Source: VXYK01 sp965214565 (lineage in GTDB: Bacteria > Actinomycetota > Acidimicrobiia > Acidimicrobiales > Aldehydirespiratoraceae). From it: a DNA stretch of 64,000 nucleotides. Below are positions 8,491 to 16,671 of the stretch, in pieces (the stretch's first letter is position 1; each line of letters begins with the position of its first letter). The position numbers were made by a program, and so were the translations under genes. The stretch is taken from contig OZ243951.1 in the NCBI GenBank assembly GCA_965214565.1, positions 1,674,001-1,738,000 on the forward strand. Reading direction: 5' to 3'. The notes under the pieces are model-generated. The model was not told the origin of the DNA. It made no database searches and worked only from the letters and a program-made list of their open reading frames with translations.

Positions 8491-9201
8491 TCATTCGGCG
8501 GTGAGAGCCCGGTCCAGGGGGTGGGCTTGGGCAACTGGACGCATGTTGTCGCCGATCACGTAGTGCAGCGGGACCCCGGTGGGGATGTTCAGTTCGATGA
8601 TCTCGTCGTCGCCGATGTCGTCGAGGTGTTTGACGAGGGCCCGTAGTGAGTTGCCGTGGGCGGCGACCATGACGTTGCGACCTGCGCGCAGGTCGGGCAC
8701 CAGCGAGTCGTACCAGTAGGGCAGCAGCCGGTCCACGACGTCTGCGAGGCACTCGGTGTTGGGCATGAGTTCCGGGGCGAGCTCCGCGTAGGCGGCGGAC
8801 TTAGCCGGGTTGAACTCGTTGTCTTCGCTGATCGGTGGTGGCGGGGTGTTGTAGCTGCGTCGCCACTGCCGGAGTTGTTCGGCGCCGTGGATCTCGCCGA
8901 CCTGGGCCTTGTCGAGGCCGGTGAGGTTACCGTAGTGGCGTTCGTTGAGCCGCCAGTGCCTTCGCACGGGGATCCACCGGCGGTCGAGCCCGGCGAGGAT
9001 GATCTCGGCGGTCTCGATGGCCCTTTGCAGCAGCGACGTGTGGAGTATGTCCGGTTGCAGGCCTGCCTCGGCCAGCAGTGGCACGGCGTCGCGGGCCTCC
9101 TGTCGTCCGGTCTCCATCAATGGGCAGTCGTGCCAGCCGGTGAAGAGGTTGAGATCATTCCACTCCGAACGCCCGTGGCGCACGAGGATCAGGTTGTACA
9201 T
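8491..9201 (-). CDS. gpmA: 2,3-bisphosphoglycerate-dependent phosphoglycerate mutase
   Basis: A 236-residue histidine phosphatase-fold mutase of glycolysis. The N-terminal catalytic segment LILVRHGRSEWN is followed by FTGWHDCPLMETGRQEA, LNERHYGNLTGL (substrate loop) and the second histidine in VMVAAHGNSLRALVKHL. C-terminal GVPLHYVIGD is also typical of GpmA. The insertion PPPPISEDNEF is the usual active-site cap. Full length; start ATG 9201. Confidence 0.96.
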   Translation of the reverse strand: MYNLILVRHGRSEWNDLNLFTGWHDCPLMETGRQEARDAVPLLAEAGLQPDILHTSLLQRAIETAEIILAGLDRRWIPVRRHWRLNERHYGNLTGLDKAQVGEIHGAEQLRQWRRSYNTPPPPISEDNEFNPAKSAAYAELAPELMPNTECLADVVDRLLPYWYDSLVPDLRAGRNVMVAAHGNSLRALVKHLDDIGDDEIIELNIPTGVPLHYVIGDNMRPVAQAHPLDRALTAE

Positions 9202-9283
9202 CCCTTGACGCTACTGTGTTATTTCCGGGCGTAGCCGGAGCCGCGCTGTGTTTTGTCGGGCGTGGCCTGAGCTGTTGAGCAAG

Positions 9284-9304
9284 ATTGATAGTATTAGACT
9301 CAAC
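9284..9304 (+). promoter_or_regulatory. HAIR-like HspR operator upstream of dnaK
   Basis: The sequence attgata-N7-actcaac matches the HAIR consensus CTTGAGT-N7-ACTCAAG: the right half has one mismatch, the left half is weaker. It lies 113 bp before the dnaK start in an unusually AT-rich stretch. A second TTGAG (9274-9278) sits nearby. An hspR gene at the end of the same operon makes autoregulation by this site plausible. Confidence 0.55.
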
Positions 9305-9416
9305 TTTTCGGTGTAAACAAATTCAATTACTGTTACACTCGATTCTAGCAAGATTCACCCCCAAGACGGTTCCGCGGATCTGCGGCGCCGTCCGCAGCGA
9401 AAGTAGAGAGCACAGC

Positions 9417-11258
9417 ATGCCCAAGGCCGTAGGTATCGATCTCGGCACCACCAACTCCGTCGTCTCCGTGCTGGAAGGCGGCGACCCCGTCGTCATCCCC
9501 AACGCAGAAGGCTCACGCACCACCCCCTCCGTCGTCGCCTTCGCCAAGGACGGCGAGGTTCTCGTCGGCGAAGTAGCCAAGCGTCAGGCGATCACGAATC
9601 CCGAGCGCACCATCCGTTCAGTCAAGCGCCACGTCGGCACCAACTGGAAGGTCGACATCGACTCCAAGGCGTACACGTCCCAGGAGATCTCCGCCCGTGT
9701 CCTGATGAAACTCAAGCGTGATGCCGAGGAGTACCTCGGAGACACGGTTACCCAGGCCGTGGTCACGGTTCCCGCCTACTTCGACGACGCACAACGAACA
9801 GCCACCACCGAAGCCGGCAAGGTCGCCGGGCTCGAAATCCTGCGGATCATCAACGAACCGACCGCGGCTGCATTGGCGTACGGTCTCGACAAGGAGGAAT
9901 CGGACCAGACCATCCTTGTGTTCGACCTCGGCGGCGGCACCTTCGACGTGTCGGTGCTCGAACTCGGCGACGGAGTGTTCGAAGTCAAGTCCACCTCCGG
10001 CGACACCCAACTCGGCGGCGACGACTGGGACGATGCCGTGATCGAATGGCTCGCCAAGTCGTTCAAGGGCGACCACGGAGTCGATCTGACCAAGGACCCG
10101 ATGGCCGCACAGCGACTCAAGGAAGCCGCCGAGAAGGCCAAGATCGAGCTGTCGCAGACCCAGTCGACGCAGATCAACCTTCCCTTCATCACCGCAACCG
10201 ACGCAGGGCCGCTGCATCTCGACTACGAGCTGACCCGGGCCAAGTTCCGCGACCTCACCTCCGACCTGCTCGACCGCTGTCGCGGCCCGTTCGAAGCCGC
10301 CATCAAAGACGCCGGACTCACCAAGGGAGCAATCGACCATGTCGTGCTCGTCGGTGGATCGACGCGGATGCCCGCGGTGGCTGAACTGGTCATGGAAATG
10401 ACCGGCAATGAACCGAACAAGACCGTGAACCCCGACGAAGTCGTGGCGATCGGCGCGGCCATCCAGGCCGGCGTGCTGAAAGGCGAAGTCAAAGACGTGC
10501 TGCTGCTCGACGTGACACCGCTGTCGCTGGGCATCGAGACCAAGGGCGGGGTTATGACCACCCTGATCGAACGCAACACCACCATCCCGACCCGCAAGAG
10601 TGAGATCTTCACGACCGCTGACGACAACCAGCCGTCGGTCGAGATCCATGTGTTGCAGGGCGAGCGGGAAATGGCTGCCTACAACAAGACGCTCGGCAAG
10701 TTCCAACTCGTCGACCTACCGCCGGCGCCACGCGGCCTTCCCCAGATCGAGGTTGTGTTCGACATCGACGCCAACGGCATCGTGCATGTGAGCGCCAAGG
10801 ACAAGGCCACCAACAAGGAGCAATCGATGACCATCACCGGGCAGAGCTCGCTCGACACCGACACCATCGACCAGATGGTCAAAGACGCTGAGTTGCACGC
10901 CGAGGAGGACCGCAGGCGCAAGGAGGAAGCCGAGGTCCGCAATACCGCTGACACCCTCGTCTACCAGACCGAGAAGCTGCTCTCCGACCAGGCCGACGCG
11001 GTCAGCGACGACGAGAAGGCGACCATCGAGGAGAAACTGGCCGATGTCCGCACGGCGTTGGAAGGCACCGACGTCGAAGCCATCAAGACCGCTACTGAAG
11101 CCTTGATGACCGCGAGCCAGGAGTTCGGTCAGCGCCTCTACGAAGCAGCCGCGCAGGCAGAGCGCGAGTCTGCGGCGGCCGCGTCGACCCCCGACGACGA
11201 CGAGGTTGTCGACGCCGAGATCATCGATGAGGACGACACCGACAGCCAGGCATCGTGA
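9417..11258 (+). CDS. dnaK: Chaperone DnaK (Hsp70)
   Basis: A 613-residue Hsp70. The nucleotide-binding domain carries VGIDLGTTNSVVSVLEGG, the DLGGGTFDVSVLEL phosphate loop and VVLVGGSTRMPAV. The substrate-binding domain begins with DVTPLSLGIETKGG. The C-terminus is an acidic lid ending DDTDSQAS. ATG 9417 is chosen because AAAGTAGAGAG precedes it and the protein begins MPKAVGIDLG as in other DnaKs; upstream in-frame residues lack similarity. First gene of dnaK-grpE-dnaJ-hspR; its stop overlaps the grpE start. Confidence 0.98.
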   Translation: MPKAVGIDLGTTNSVVSVLEGGDPVVIPNAEGSRTTPSVVAFAKDGEVLVGEVAKRQAITNPERTIRSVKRHVGTNWKVDIDSKAYTSQEISARVLMKLKRDAEEYLGDTVTQAVVTVPAYFDDAQRTATTEAGKVAGLEILRIINEPTAAALAYGLDKEESDQTILVFDLGGGTFDVSVLELGDGVFEVKSTSGDTQLGGDDWDDAVIEWLAKSFKGDHGVDLTKDPMAAQRLKEAAEKAKIELSQTQSTQINLPFITATDAGPLHLDYELTRAKFRDLTSDLLDRCRGPFEAAIKDAGLTKGAIDHVVLVGGSTRMPAVAELVMEMTGNEPNKTVNPDEVVAIGAAIQAGVLKGEVKDVLLLDVTPLSLGIETKGGVMTTLIERNTTIPTRKSEIFTTADDNQPSVEIHVLQGEREMAAYNKTLGKFQLVDLPPAPRGLPQIEVVFDIDANGIVHVSAKDKATNKEQSMTITGQSSLDTDTIDQMVKDAELHAEEDRRRKEEAEVRNTADTLVYQTEKLLSDQADAVSDDEKATIEEKLADVRTALEGTDVEAIKTATEALMTASQEFGQRLYEAAAQAERESAAAASTPDDDEVVDAEIIDEDDTDSQAS

Positions 11259-11932
11259 GCGGAAACAACGAGCCCGACTCCTCTTCCGAGGACTCCAAAG
11301 GGGAACAACCGGTGACCGATGAAGCCCCCGCGGTTGACGCCGCGCTCGGCGAAGCGGGCGGCGCTGAGCCCAGGGGTTCCGGCGCTGAGCCCGGTGCTGA
11401 GCCCAGGGGTTCCGGAGGTGAGTCCGGTGCTGAGCCCGAGGCCCAGTCCGCTGAGGCCCGGTCCGCTGTGGGTGAGGCCGAGTCCGAGACGGAACCGGCA
11501 CCGAGGGAACCCTCGGCGCTGGAACTGCTCACCGCAGAACGCGACCAGCATCTCAACGACCTGCAAAGAGTCACCGCTGAATTCGCCAACTTCCGCAAGC
11601 AGACGGAGAAGCGCAACGCTGAGACCGTTCGACAGGCCGCTGCCCGGGTGATGCATGCGATCCTGCCGGTACTCGATGCCTGCGACGCCGCGGCCCTGCA
11701 GCAAGTTGAAGGTGTAGAACCGATAACGGCCCAACTCCGCAGCGTGCTCGAGGCCCAGGGGCTAGAGATCATCGACCAGACCGAGCCGTTCGACCCCAAC
11801 CGGCACGAGGCCGCCATGAGCGAACCGGGCGACGAAGACCAGACCGAATCCATGGTCTCCGAAGTGCTTCGCACCGGCTACGCCTTCAATGGGAGGGTGT
11901 TGCGTGCCGCCATGGTCAAGGTGAAGGGATAG
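11255..11932 (+). CDS. grpE: Nucleotide exchange factor GrpE
   Basis: A 225-residue GrpE starting at a GTG that overlaps the dnaK TGA (GTGA). The first 85 or so residues are acidic and low-complexity with repeated GAEPRGSG-like units, longer than in most GrpE proteins. The conserved part follows: a coiled coil (LNDLQRVTAEFANFRKQTEK), AARVMHAILPVLDACD, and the beta domain with DPNRHEAAM and VLRTGYAFNGRVLRAAMVKV. It releases ADP from DnaK. The N-terminal repeats are encoded by near-duplicate DNA and may vary in number. Confidence 0.95.
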   Translation: MSGNNEPDSSSEDSKGEQPVTDEAPAVDAALGEAGGAEPRGSGAEPGAEPRGSGGESGAEPEAQSAEARSAVGEAESETEPAPREPSALELLTAERDQHLNDLQRVTAEFANFRKQTEKRNAETVRQAAARVMHAILPVLDACDAAALQQVEGVEPITAQLRSVLEAQGLEIIDQTEPFDPNRHEAAMSEPGDEDQTESMVSEVLRTGYAFNGRVLRAAMVKVKG

Positions 11933-11940
11933 GTGAATTG

Positions 11941-11950
11941 AGGAGGTGAT
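11941..11950 (+). promoter_or_regulatory. Extended Shine-Dalgarno of dnaJ
   Basis: AGGAGGTGAT is a ten-base match to the complement of a standard 16S rRNA 3' end, three bases before the GTG start of dnaJ. It decides that start and predicts strong initiation. Confidence 0.8.
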
Positions 11951-11953
11951 CTG

Positions 11954-13051
11954 GTGACTGAATACGAAAAGGAGTGGTTCGAGAAGGACTACTACGCGAT
12001 TCTCGGCGTCACCGAAAGCGCATCCTCCAAGGACATCAAGAGTAGGTACCGCAAGCTCGCCCGCGAGCTTCACCCGGACTCCAACCCTGGTGATGCACGC
12101 GCCGAGGAACGGTTCAAGGAGGTCTCGGCCGCCTACGACGTGATCGGCGACGATGACAAGCGGGCAAAATACGACGAAGTCCGCAAGATGGGCCCGATGT
12201 TCGGCGGCGGCCCTGGCCCGGGAGCGGGCACGGGCCACTTCAACGTCGGGATGGACGACATCGGCGACCTGCTCGGAGGTCTGTTCAACCGGGGCGGCCG
12301 CGGCCAGCCGGGAGCGGCTCGAGGACAGCGGGGCAACGATATAGAAGTGGACCTGACGCTGGAATTCGACGATGCGGTCAACGGCCTCGAAACCACCATC
12401 ACGTTGACCAGCGAAGCGACATGTTCGGGTTGCGACGGCATGGGCTCAGCGCCCGGGACGGCACCGAGCAAGTGCGAGTCGTGCGACGGGAGGGGCGTGC
12501 ACGACGAGAACCAGGGACTGTTCTCGTTCAGTCGGCCCTGCCAGATCTGCGGCGGTCGGGGGTCGGTGATCACCTCGCCATGCACGAACTGTCGCGGGTC
12601 GGGTGTGGAGGTGCGTCCCCGGGAAGTCAAGGTCCGGATTCCGGCGGGGGTCAAGACCGGCCAGAAGGTTCGGCTCAAGCAACGCGGAGGCCCCGGACAC
12701 GGAGGCGGGGCCCCTGGTGACCTGTTCGTCCATGTCACGGTCGAGCCCCACGAGATGTTCGGCAGGTCCGGCAGGGACCTCACCCTCGAGGTGCCGATCA
12801 CGTTCGCCGAGGCGACCCTCGGTGCGAAAGTGAAGGTACCCACACTCAACGGCGAGGCCGTAAAGATACGGATTCCCCCGGGCACCGTGTCCGGCAAGAC
12901 GTTTCGGCTCAAGGGCAAGGGCGGAGCGGGCGACCTGCTTGTCACTGTCGCCGTCGCCGTACCTCAGGAACTCAGCAAGGAGCAACGCCAGGCAGTGGAG
13001 GCGTTCGCAAAGGCTACGACCGAATCACCGAGGGCCCATCTGGGCCTGTGA
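11954..13051 (+). CDS. dnaJ: Chaperone DnaJ (Hsp40)
   Basis: A 365-residue type I DnaJ. The J domain (about residues 11-78) has the HPD triad in LARELHPDSNPGD. A Gly-rich region follows. The zinc domain has all four CxxCxGxG units: CSGCDGMG, CESCDGRG, CQICGGRG and CTNCRGSG. The C-terminal substrate domain includes LKQRGGPGHGGGAPGDLFVHV and IRIPPGTVSGKTFRLKGKG. It stimulates DnaK ATPase and delivers clients. Start GTG 11954 is fixed by the very strong ribosome site; an in-frame GTG at 13048 overlapping the stop may couple hspR. Confidence 0.97.
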   Translation: MTEYEKEWFEKDYYAILGVTESASSKDIKSRYRKLARELHPDSNPGDARAEERFKEVSAAYDVIGDDDKRAKYDEVRKMGPMFGGGPGPGAGTGHFNVGMDDIGDLLGGLFNRGGRGQPGAARGQRGNDIEVDLTLEFDDAVNGLETTITLTSEATCSGCDGMGSAPGTAPSKCESCDGRGVHDENQGLFSFSRPCQICGGRGSVITSPCTNCRGSGVEVRPREVKVRIPAGVKTGQKVRLKQRGGPGHGGGAPGDLFVHVTVEPHEMFGRSGRDLTLEVPITFAEATLGAKVKVPTLNGEAVKIRIPPGTVSGKTFRLKGKGGAGDLLVTVAVAVPQELSKEQRQAVEAFAKATTESPRAHLGL

Positions 13052-13071
13052 GAAAGGAGGGAGACACAGCA

Positions 13072-13458
13072 ATGGAAGCAATGGACCAGGAACGATTCCA
13101 TCGAGCGGTGTATGTGATCTCTGTTGCTGCGGAGCTTGCCGGAGTGCATCCACAGACGCTGCGGATCTATGAGCGCAAGGGGCTCGTCGATCCGGCGCGC
13201 ACCGGAGGCGGCAGCCGCCGTTACAGCGACGCCGACATCGCCCTGCTGCAGCGGATATCCGATCTGACCGACGAGGGCTTGAACCTCGCCGGTGTGAAGC
13301 GCGTCCTCCAGCTCGAAGCACGGATCGCCCAGTTGGAAGCCGCGTTGCAACAAGTGCAGAGCGATGCGTCGGTTGCCGTGGACGAGGTGCACCGCCAATA
13401 CCGCCGCGATCTGGTGCCGTTCAAGGAGAGCTTCACGATCTACAAGAAGCGCTCGTGA
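13072..13458 (+). CDS. hspR: Heat-shock repressor HspR (MerR family)
   Basis: A 128-residue MerR-type regulator. The helix-turn-helix and wing read VISVAAELAGVHPQTLRIYE-RKGLVDPARTGGGSRRYSDAD, then LLQRISDLTDEGLNLAGVKRVL and a coiled coil (LEARIAQLEAALQQVQ). HspR binds HAIR sites and uses DnaK as co-repressor, so the operon should be self-limiting; a matching site lies before dnaK. ATG 13072 has AAGGAGG at 13054-13060; GTG 13048, overlapping the dnaJ stop, is an alternative start. Confidence 0.93.
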   Translation: MEAMDQERFHRAVYVISVAAELAGVHPQTLRIYERKGLVDPARTGGGSRRYSDADIALLQRISDLTDEGLNLAGVKRVLQLEARIAQLEAALQQVQSDASVAVDEVHRQYRRDLVPFKESFTIYKKRS

Positions 13459-13479
13459 ACCCCAGAACCTGAAGAATCC

Positions 13480-14487
13480 TCAGTGCTGGTCGGGCCGGTG
13501 GCTCTCGCCTGAGCCGACGCTGCGGAACGGCGCCAGCATGTTGTGGGGGAACGGCGTGCGAATCGAACTGATGTCGTTCAGCCGTGTGAGAGCCTCGACG
13601 GGTAGTTCAAGGTCGAGGCAGCCCAGGTTGTCGTCGAGTTGAGCCCGTGTTCTGGCCCCGATAAGCGGAACGATCACGCCCTTGCGGGAACGGACCCAGC
13701 TGAGCGCGACCTGTGCAGGTGAGCAGCCCAGTTCATCGGCTACGGCCACAACTTCAGCAGCGATTTTGAGACCGCGCTCCGAGATTCGCCCGCGTAGTGT
13801 CGCTCGGCCCGCGGTGTCGGCATCACGGTTGTATTTTCCGGTCAGCACACCTGAGCCCAGCGTGTCCCACGGCGTGACCGTGAGGTCGAGCGCCTCGGCC
13901 ATGGGCAACAGTTCATGCTCCACCTCGCGGTCGATCAGGCTGTACCGGATCTGCAGTCCAACGAAGCGGCTCCAACCTCGCAGCTCGGCGATTGTGTTGC
14001 AGCGGGCCACCTGCCAGGCCGGCGTGTCGGAGATTCCGACGTAGTGGACTTTCCCCGAGGTGACGAGGTCGTCGAGGCCGCGCATGATCTCTTCGGCCAG
14101 GGTGGTGTGGTCGCGTGCGTGGACCCAGTAGAGGTCGATGTAGTCGGTGCCGAGACGTTTGAGGCTTGCGTGGACCGACTCCATCATGTGTTTTCGGCTG
14201 TTCCCCAGGGCGTTGAGGTCGTCGGGACGCATCGGCGCTGAGTATTTGGTCGCCAGCACGACCTCGTCTCGATGGTCCGCTATGAACTCTCCGACGAACT
14301 GCTCGCTGCGTCCCCCGCTGTAGATGTTGGCGGTGTCGATAAAGTTGCCGCCCGCCTCCCGGAAACCCTCATAGACCGAACGGCTCTCGTCTATTTCAAC
14401 ACCCCACTCGGTGTTGCCGAAAGTCATCGCACCAAGCGCGACCTCAGAAACCCAGAGGCCGCTCGAACCCATCAATCGATATTTCAT
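13480..14487 (-). CDS. Aldo/keto reductase
   Basis: A 335-residue NAD(P)H-dependent oxidoreductase of the AKR (beta/alpha)8 family. The catalytic tetrad is visible: Asp and Tyr in FIDTANIYSGGRSE, Lys in VVLATKYSAP and His in DLYWVHARD. The cofactor-binding C-terminal part has GVIVPLIGARTRAQLDDNLG. It resembles the YajO/Tas-like or K-channel beta-subunit branch. Monocistronic; it ends 22 bp from the convergent hspR. The 200 bp upstream of its start shows nothing I can identify. Substrate cannot be deduced. Confidence 0.93.
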   Translation of the reverse strand: MKYRLMGSSGLWVSEVALGAMTFGNTEWGVEIDESRSVYEGFREAGGNFIDTANIYSGGRSEQFVGEFIADHRDEVVLATKYSAPMRPDDLNALGNSRKHMMESVHASLKRLGTDYIDLYWVHARDHTTLAEEIMRGLDDLVTSGKVHYVGISDTPAWQVARCNTIAELRGWSRFVGLQIRYSLIDREVEHELLPMAEALDLTVTPWDTLGSGVLTGKYNRDADTAGRATLRGRISERGLKIAAEVVAVADELGCSPAQVALSWVRSRKGVIVPLIGARTRAQLDDNLGCLDLELPVEALTRLNDISSIRTPFPHNMLAPFRSVGSGESHRPDQH

Positions 14488-14687
14488 GTGAGGACTCTTG
14501 CAGCAACCAGGTCACCTAGCCAACGCCAGCGGAGTACGCACGCTACAAACGGGAGGTGAGGGCCGGTGGCCTCCATCGGTGGTTGCGACAAATCGGCTAT
14601 GATGGCCGGTGAAGAGCGGACGATGAGCGTTGATGTCCGCGCCGACAGCGAGGTAGAGCCTTTCCGGTTCCGCCGCCGGTTCGAGGC

Positions 14688-15341
14688 TCACTCGGTTGCG
14701 TCCTCACCGACGAGCCTGATTGCTGGTTCTCCGTCCCCCGCTTGAAATACCTCGAATTGGCTTTGCGGTTCGTCTCTCCAGGTTGGCAGGGAACGGTCTA
14801 GGAGTTCGGTGCTTTCGATGTGCTCGGCCGCGTATTCCACTACGTCGGAGAGTCTGCCGTTCGCAAGTACGTCGATTCCAGTGAAATTGGATCCAGCCAA
14901 CGGAATGTCGAGCCAGGAGGCGACGTCAGAAATCAAGTGATCGCTTTCGAGCACACCTACTAGGGCCACGAGCCTGGCGAGTTTTCGGCGGTTCTCTCCT
15001 GTTGCTGTCTCGCCTTGTCTCCATTTCCGAATCGAGGGAATCGATACGCCGACGATCCTCGCAATCGCGGTCCACGAGAATCCAAGGTCAGCGAGTTCGG
15101 CCAGCAGATCGACAGACGATCGTTTTGCCGCCTCCTCGGTGCGGGATTCGAGTTGGATTTGGAGCAGGTCACCGTGCACTTGAGCGACGTCTTGAGTGAG
15201 AACGCCGACACCTTGCCTGAGGAATCCAGCCGTGTCCGCGAGCACGTCGGGGGACAGCCGTGTCAACTCGTCGATGTGCGGCGGGTTCACGGATGTCGCC
15301 GATGTGGGCTCATCGATCGACGGAGTCGCGGATTCAGTCAT
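14688..15341 (-). CDS. HTH protein, possible antitoxin-like partner of the TIGR04255-like gene
   Basis: A 217-residue protein. A central helix-turn-helix reads LADLGFSWTAIARIVGVSIPSIRKWRQGE (about residues 85-113, in two overlapping helices). The C-terminal part, DIPLAGSNFTGIDVLANG followed by helices, recalls the C-terminal domain of Xre/MbcA/ParS-type antitoxins, in which a short P-x-G-x-P-L-D-LL-x-G motif occurs. The start overlaps the end of the upstream gene by 8 bp, so the two form an operon. A DNA-binding autoregulator or antitoxin role is an inference; no known family is certain. Confidence 0.6.
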   Translation of the reverse strand: MTESATPSIDEPTSATSVNPPHIDELTRLSPDVLADTAGFLRQGVGVLTQDVAQVHGDLLQIQLESRTEEAAKRSSVDLLAELADLGFSWTAIARIVGVSIPSIRKWRQGETATGENRRKLARLVALVGVLESDHLISDVASWLDIPLAGSNFTGIDVLANGRLSDVVEYAAEHIESTELLDRSLPTWRDEPQSQFEVFQAGDGEPAIRLVGEDATE

Positions 15342-16128
15342 CGCCTGGGTCCTGTCTGAAGATGCCTATCAGGGAGGGTGTGATGAGGCTATCGAACAGT
15401 TCTCTCAGTGGACTGCGCAGGCGGTCCGCTACCGTGACGATCCGTTCGGCTTCGAAACTTGGGATGTCGCTGGGTTGCCAAGAACTGTCGAAGTCCAGCA
15501 TGAAGATCGGACCCTCCGGCGCGGCAGGTCGTCTGAGGGGGCCGGAGGATGACACGACTGGGCCTACCGACGGACCGTATCGGAACACGAGGGACTGGTC
15601 TGGAGCTACCTGATATTGAACCGCTCCGGTCCATTCGGTCGGGTCGAGTCCAGTCGGCATCGACGGTGGCAGCAGGGATGATTCAAACCAGTTGCTCCAT
15701 TGCGGAGGTGTCTCGGGTACGGTGATTTCGTCGATGTATCGGAGCCCGACCCGCGATATGCCGTCTGGTTGAAGCACGCTCTCAACTGCGGCTGACGCCT
15801 GCTCAAGGAGACCCCTGAAGTCTGCGAAGTGCTTGTAGTCGACGACTTCGACGGTAAAGTTGTCCGGCCGAGCGGTCACAATTCGCGTGCGTTGCCTGGA
15901 TGTGATTCGTCCGACTGTCTCGGACCGTGACGACGCGCGCGGCCCACCGGCGTCGACACCTACCTCAAGAGTCTGGGTGTCATTGTGGATCACCCAATCC
16001 GCGTCGAGAGCGTCACGGATCCGCCGGTGGACGGGCATGCTGAGGGATCCTTCCGTCACGGCTGGGTAGCGCACTTGGGCCGCAACGAGCGCGAGCGGTG
16101 CGTTTGGGAAAACCTCGCTTCTCGTCAT
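15334..16128 (-). CDS. TIGR04255-like family protein
   Basis: About 265 residues. The N-terminal VFPNAPLALVAAQVRYP and the segment ISRVGLRYIDEITVPE match the pattern of the TIGR04255 family (an N-terminal N-x-P-L-x-x-V strand and a central R-x-G-L-R-Y-I/N). Members are scattered across bacteria, often beside small regulators, and have no established function. The frame is open to ATG 16170, but family similarity starts at ATG 16128 and a direct repeat that could be an operator lies between these two. First gene of a two-gene operon with the HTH protein. Confidence 0.6.
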   Translation of the reverse strand: MTRSEVFPNAPLALVAAQVRYPAVTEGSLSMPVHRRIRDALDADWVIHNDTQTLEVGVDAGGPRASSRSETVGRITSRQRTRIVTARPDNFTVEVVDYKHFADFRGLLEQASAAVESVLQPDGISRVGLRYIDEITVPETPPQWSNWFESSLLPPSMPTGLDPTEWTGAVQYQVAPDQSLVFRYGPSVGPVVSSSGPLRRPAAPEGPIFMLDFDSSWQPSDIPSFEAERIVTVADRLRSPLRELFDSLITPSLIGIFRQDPGDD

Positions 16129-16147
16129 ATCTGGGATGGTATCGGAA

Positions 16148-16166
16148 CTGTAACTAAATCTGTAAC
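16148..16166 (-). promoter_or_regulatory. Direct repeat upstream of the TIGR04255/HTH operon
   Basis: Two copies of gttacag on the minus strand, 12 bp apart (16166-16160 and 16154-16148), lie just upstream of ATG 16128. The spacing of roughly one helical turn would suit an operator for the HTH protein encoded in the operon. No binding evidence exists. Confidence 0.3.
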
Positions 16167-16170
16167 CCAT

Positions 16171-16607
16171 TCTGAAGATAGATTCCTACAGCTGCCTGAG
16201 GAACGGCTGGCCGACGTAGAGGTGTTAGACGACCACACTGTCACCCACGGATTCCTTTGCGCACCTATATGGACCGACAAGGGCGCGCAGCGGTCGGTTA
16301 TGAGGTGAGCGTGGAGAACACGCTTGGCAATTTGTCCCGCTGACTCGAAAGCACCCGCAACCGCGAGCTGTGCCGCGTGTAACGAGGTCTGGCAGCGTGC
16401 GACGCCGATTCGGTGCTGCTGAGCGCTACCGTGAGGTTTACTGGGGCAACTGTGAAGGCTGGTGCTTCGCCGGGGATAGCGCCGGGTTTGACGACGAGCC
16501 GCGGCGGCCAGCGTCCACCGGCGGTGCGGGTTCGTCTGTTTGTGGGGTTGTTTGTTGTACGTGCGGACTGTATGTTGTCGGGCTGTTGTCTACATAGGAG
16601 TTCCGAG
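16171..16607. other. Intergenic region before surface protein A
   Basis: No convincing gene here: the open frames lack ribosome sites and family similarity. It must hold divergent promoters. The nonamer GTGCGGACT at 16561-16569 recurs at 33025-33033 before surface protein B, 47 and 41 bp from the respective ATGs. GGAG at 16597-16600 is the Shine-Dalgarno for ATG 16608. Confidence 0.5.
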
Positions 16608-16637
16608 ATGATTCTGCCCCCCCCCCCCCGTTGGTGA
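16608..16637 (+). CDS. Out-of-frame leader of surface protein A
   Basis: ATG 16608 has GGAG seven bases upstream, the best start signal in the region. In the sequence as given it reads MILPPPPRW and stops at TGA 16635. Deleting one C or adding two in the following C-run would make it continue as MILPPPPVGDSLEG into the large frame. It is therefore more likely the real 5' end of gene A than an independent peptide. Confidence 0.6.
   Translation: MILPPPPRW
16617..16629 (+). repeat. Poly-C tract, 13 C (slippage tract of gene A)
   Basis: Thirteen uninterrupted C between the ATG with a good ribosome site and the signal-peptide coding region of surface protein A. Current length puts them out of frame; 12 or 15 C would join them. 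Confidence 0.95.
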
Positions 16638-16671
16638 TTCGTTAGAGGGTTCGAGAGGCGGCCTGCGGAGG

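Noticed and set aside
16370..16597. Small genes in the gap before surface protein A
   Set aside because: The overlapping frames have no ribosome site, no recognisable domain and odd composition; they are probably chance frames upstream of the leader ATG.
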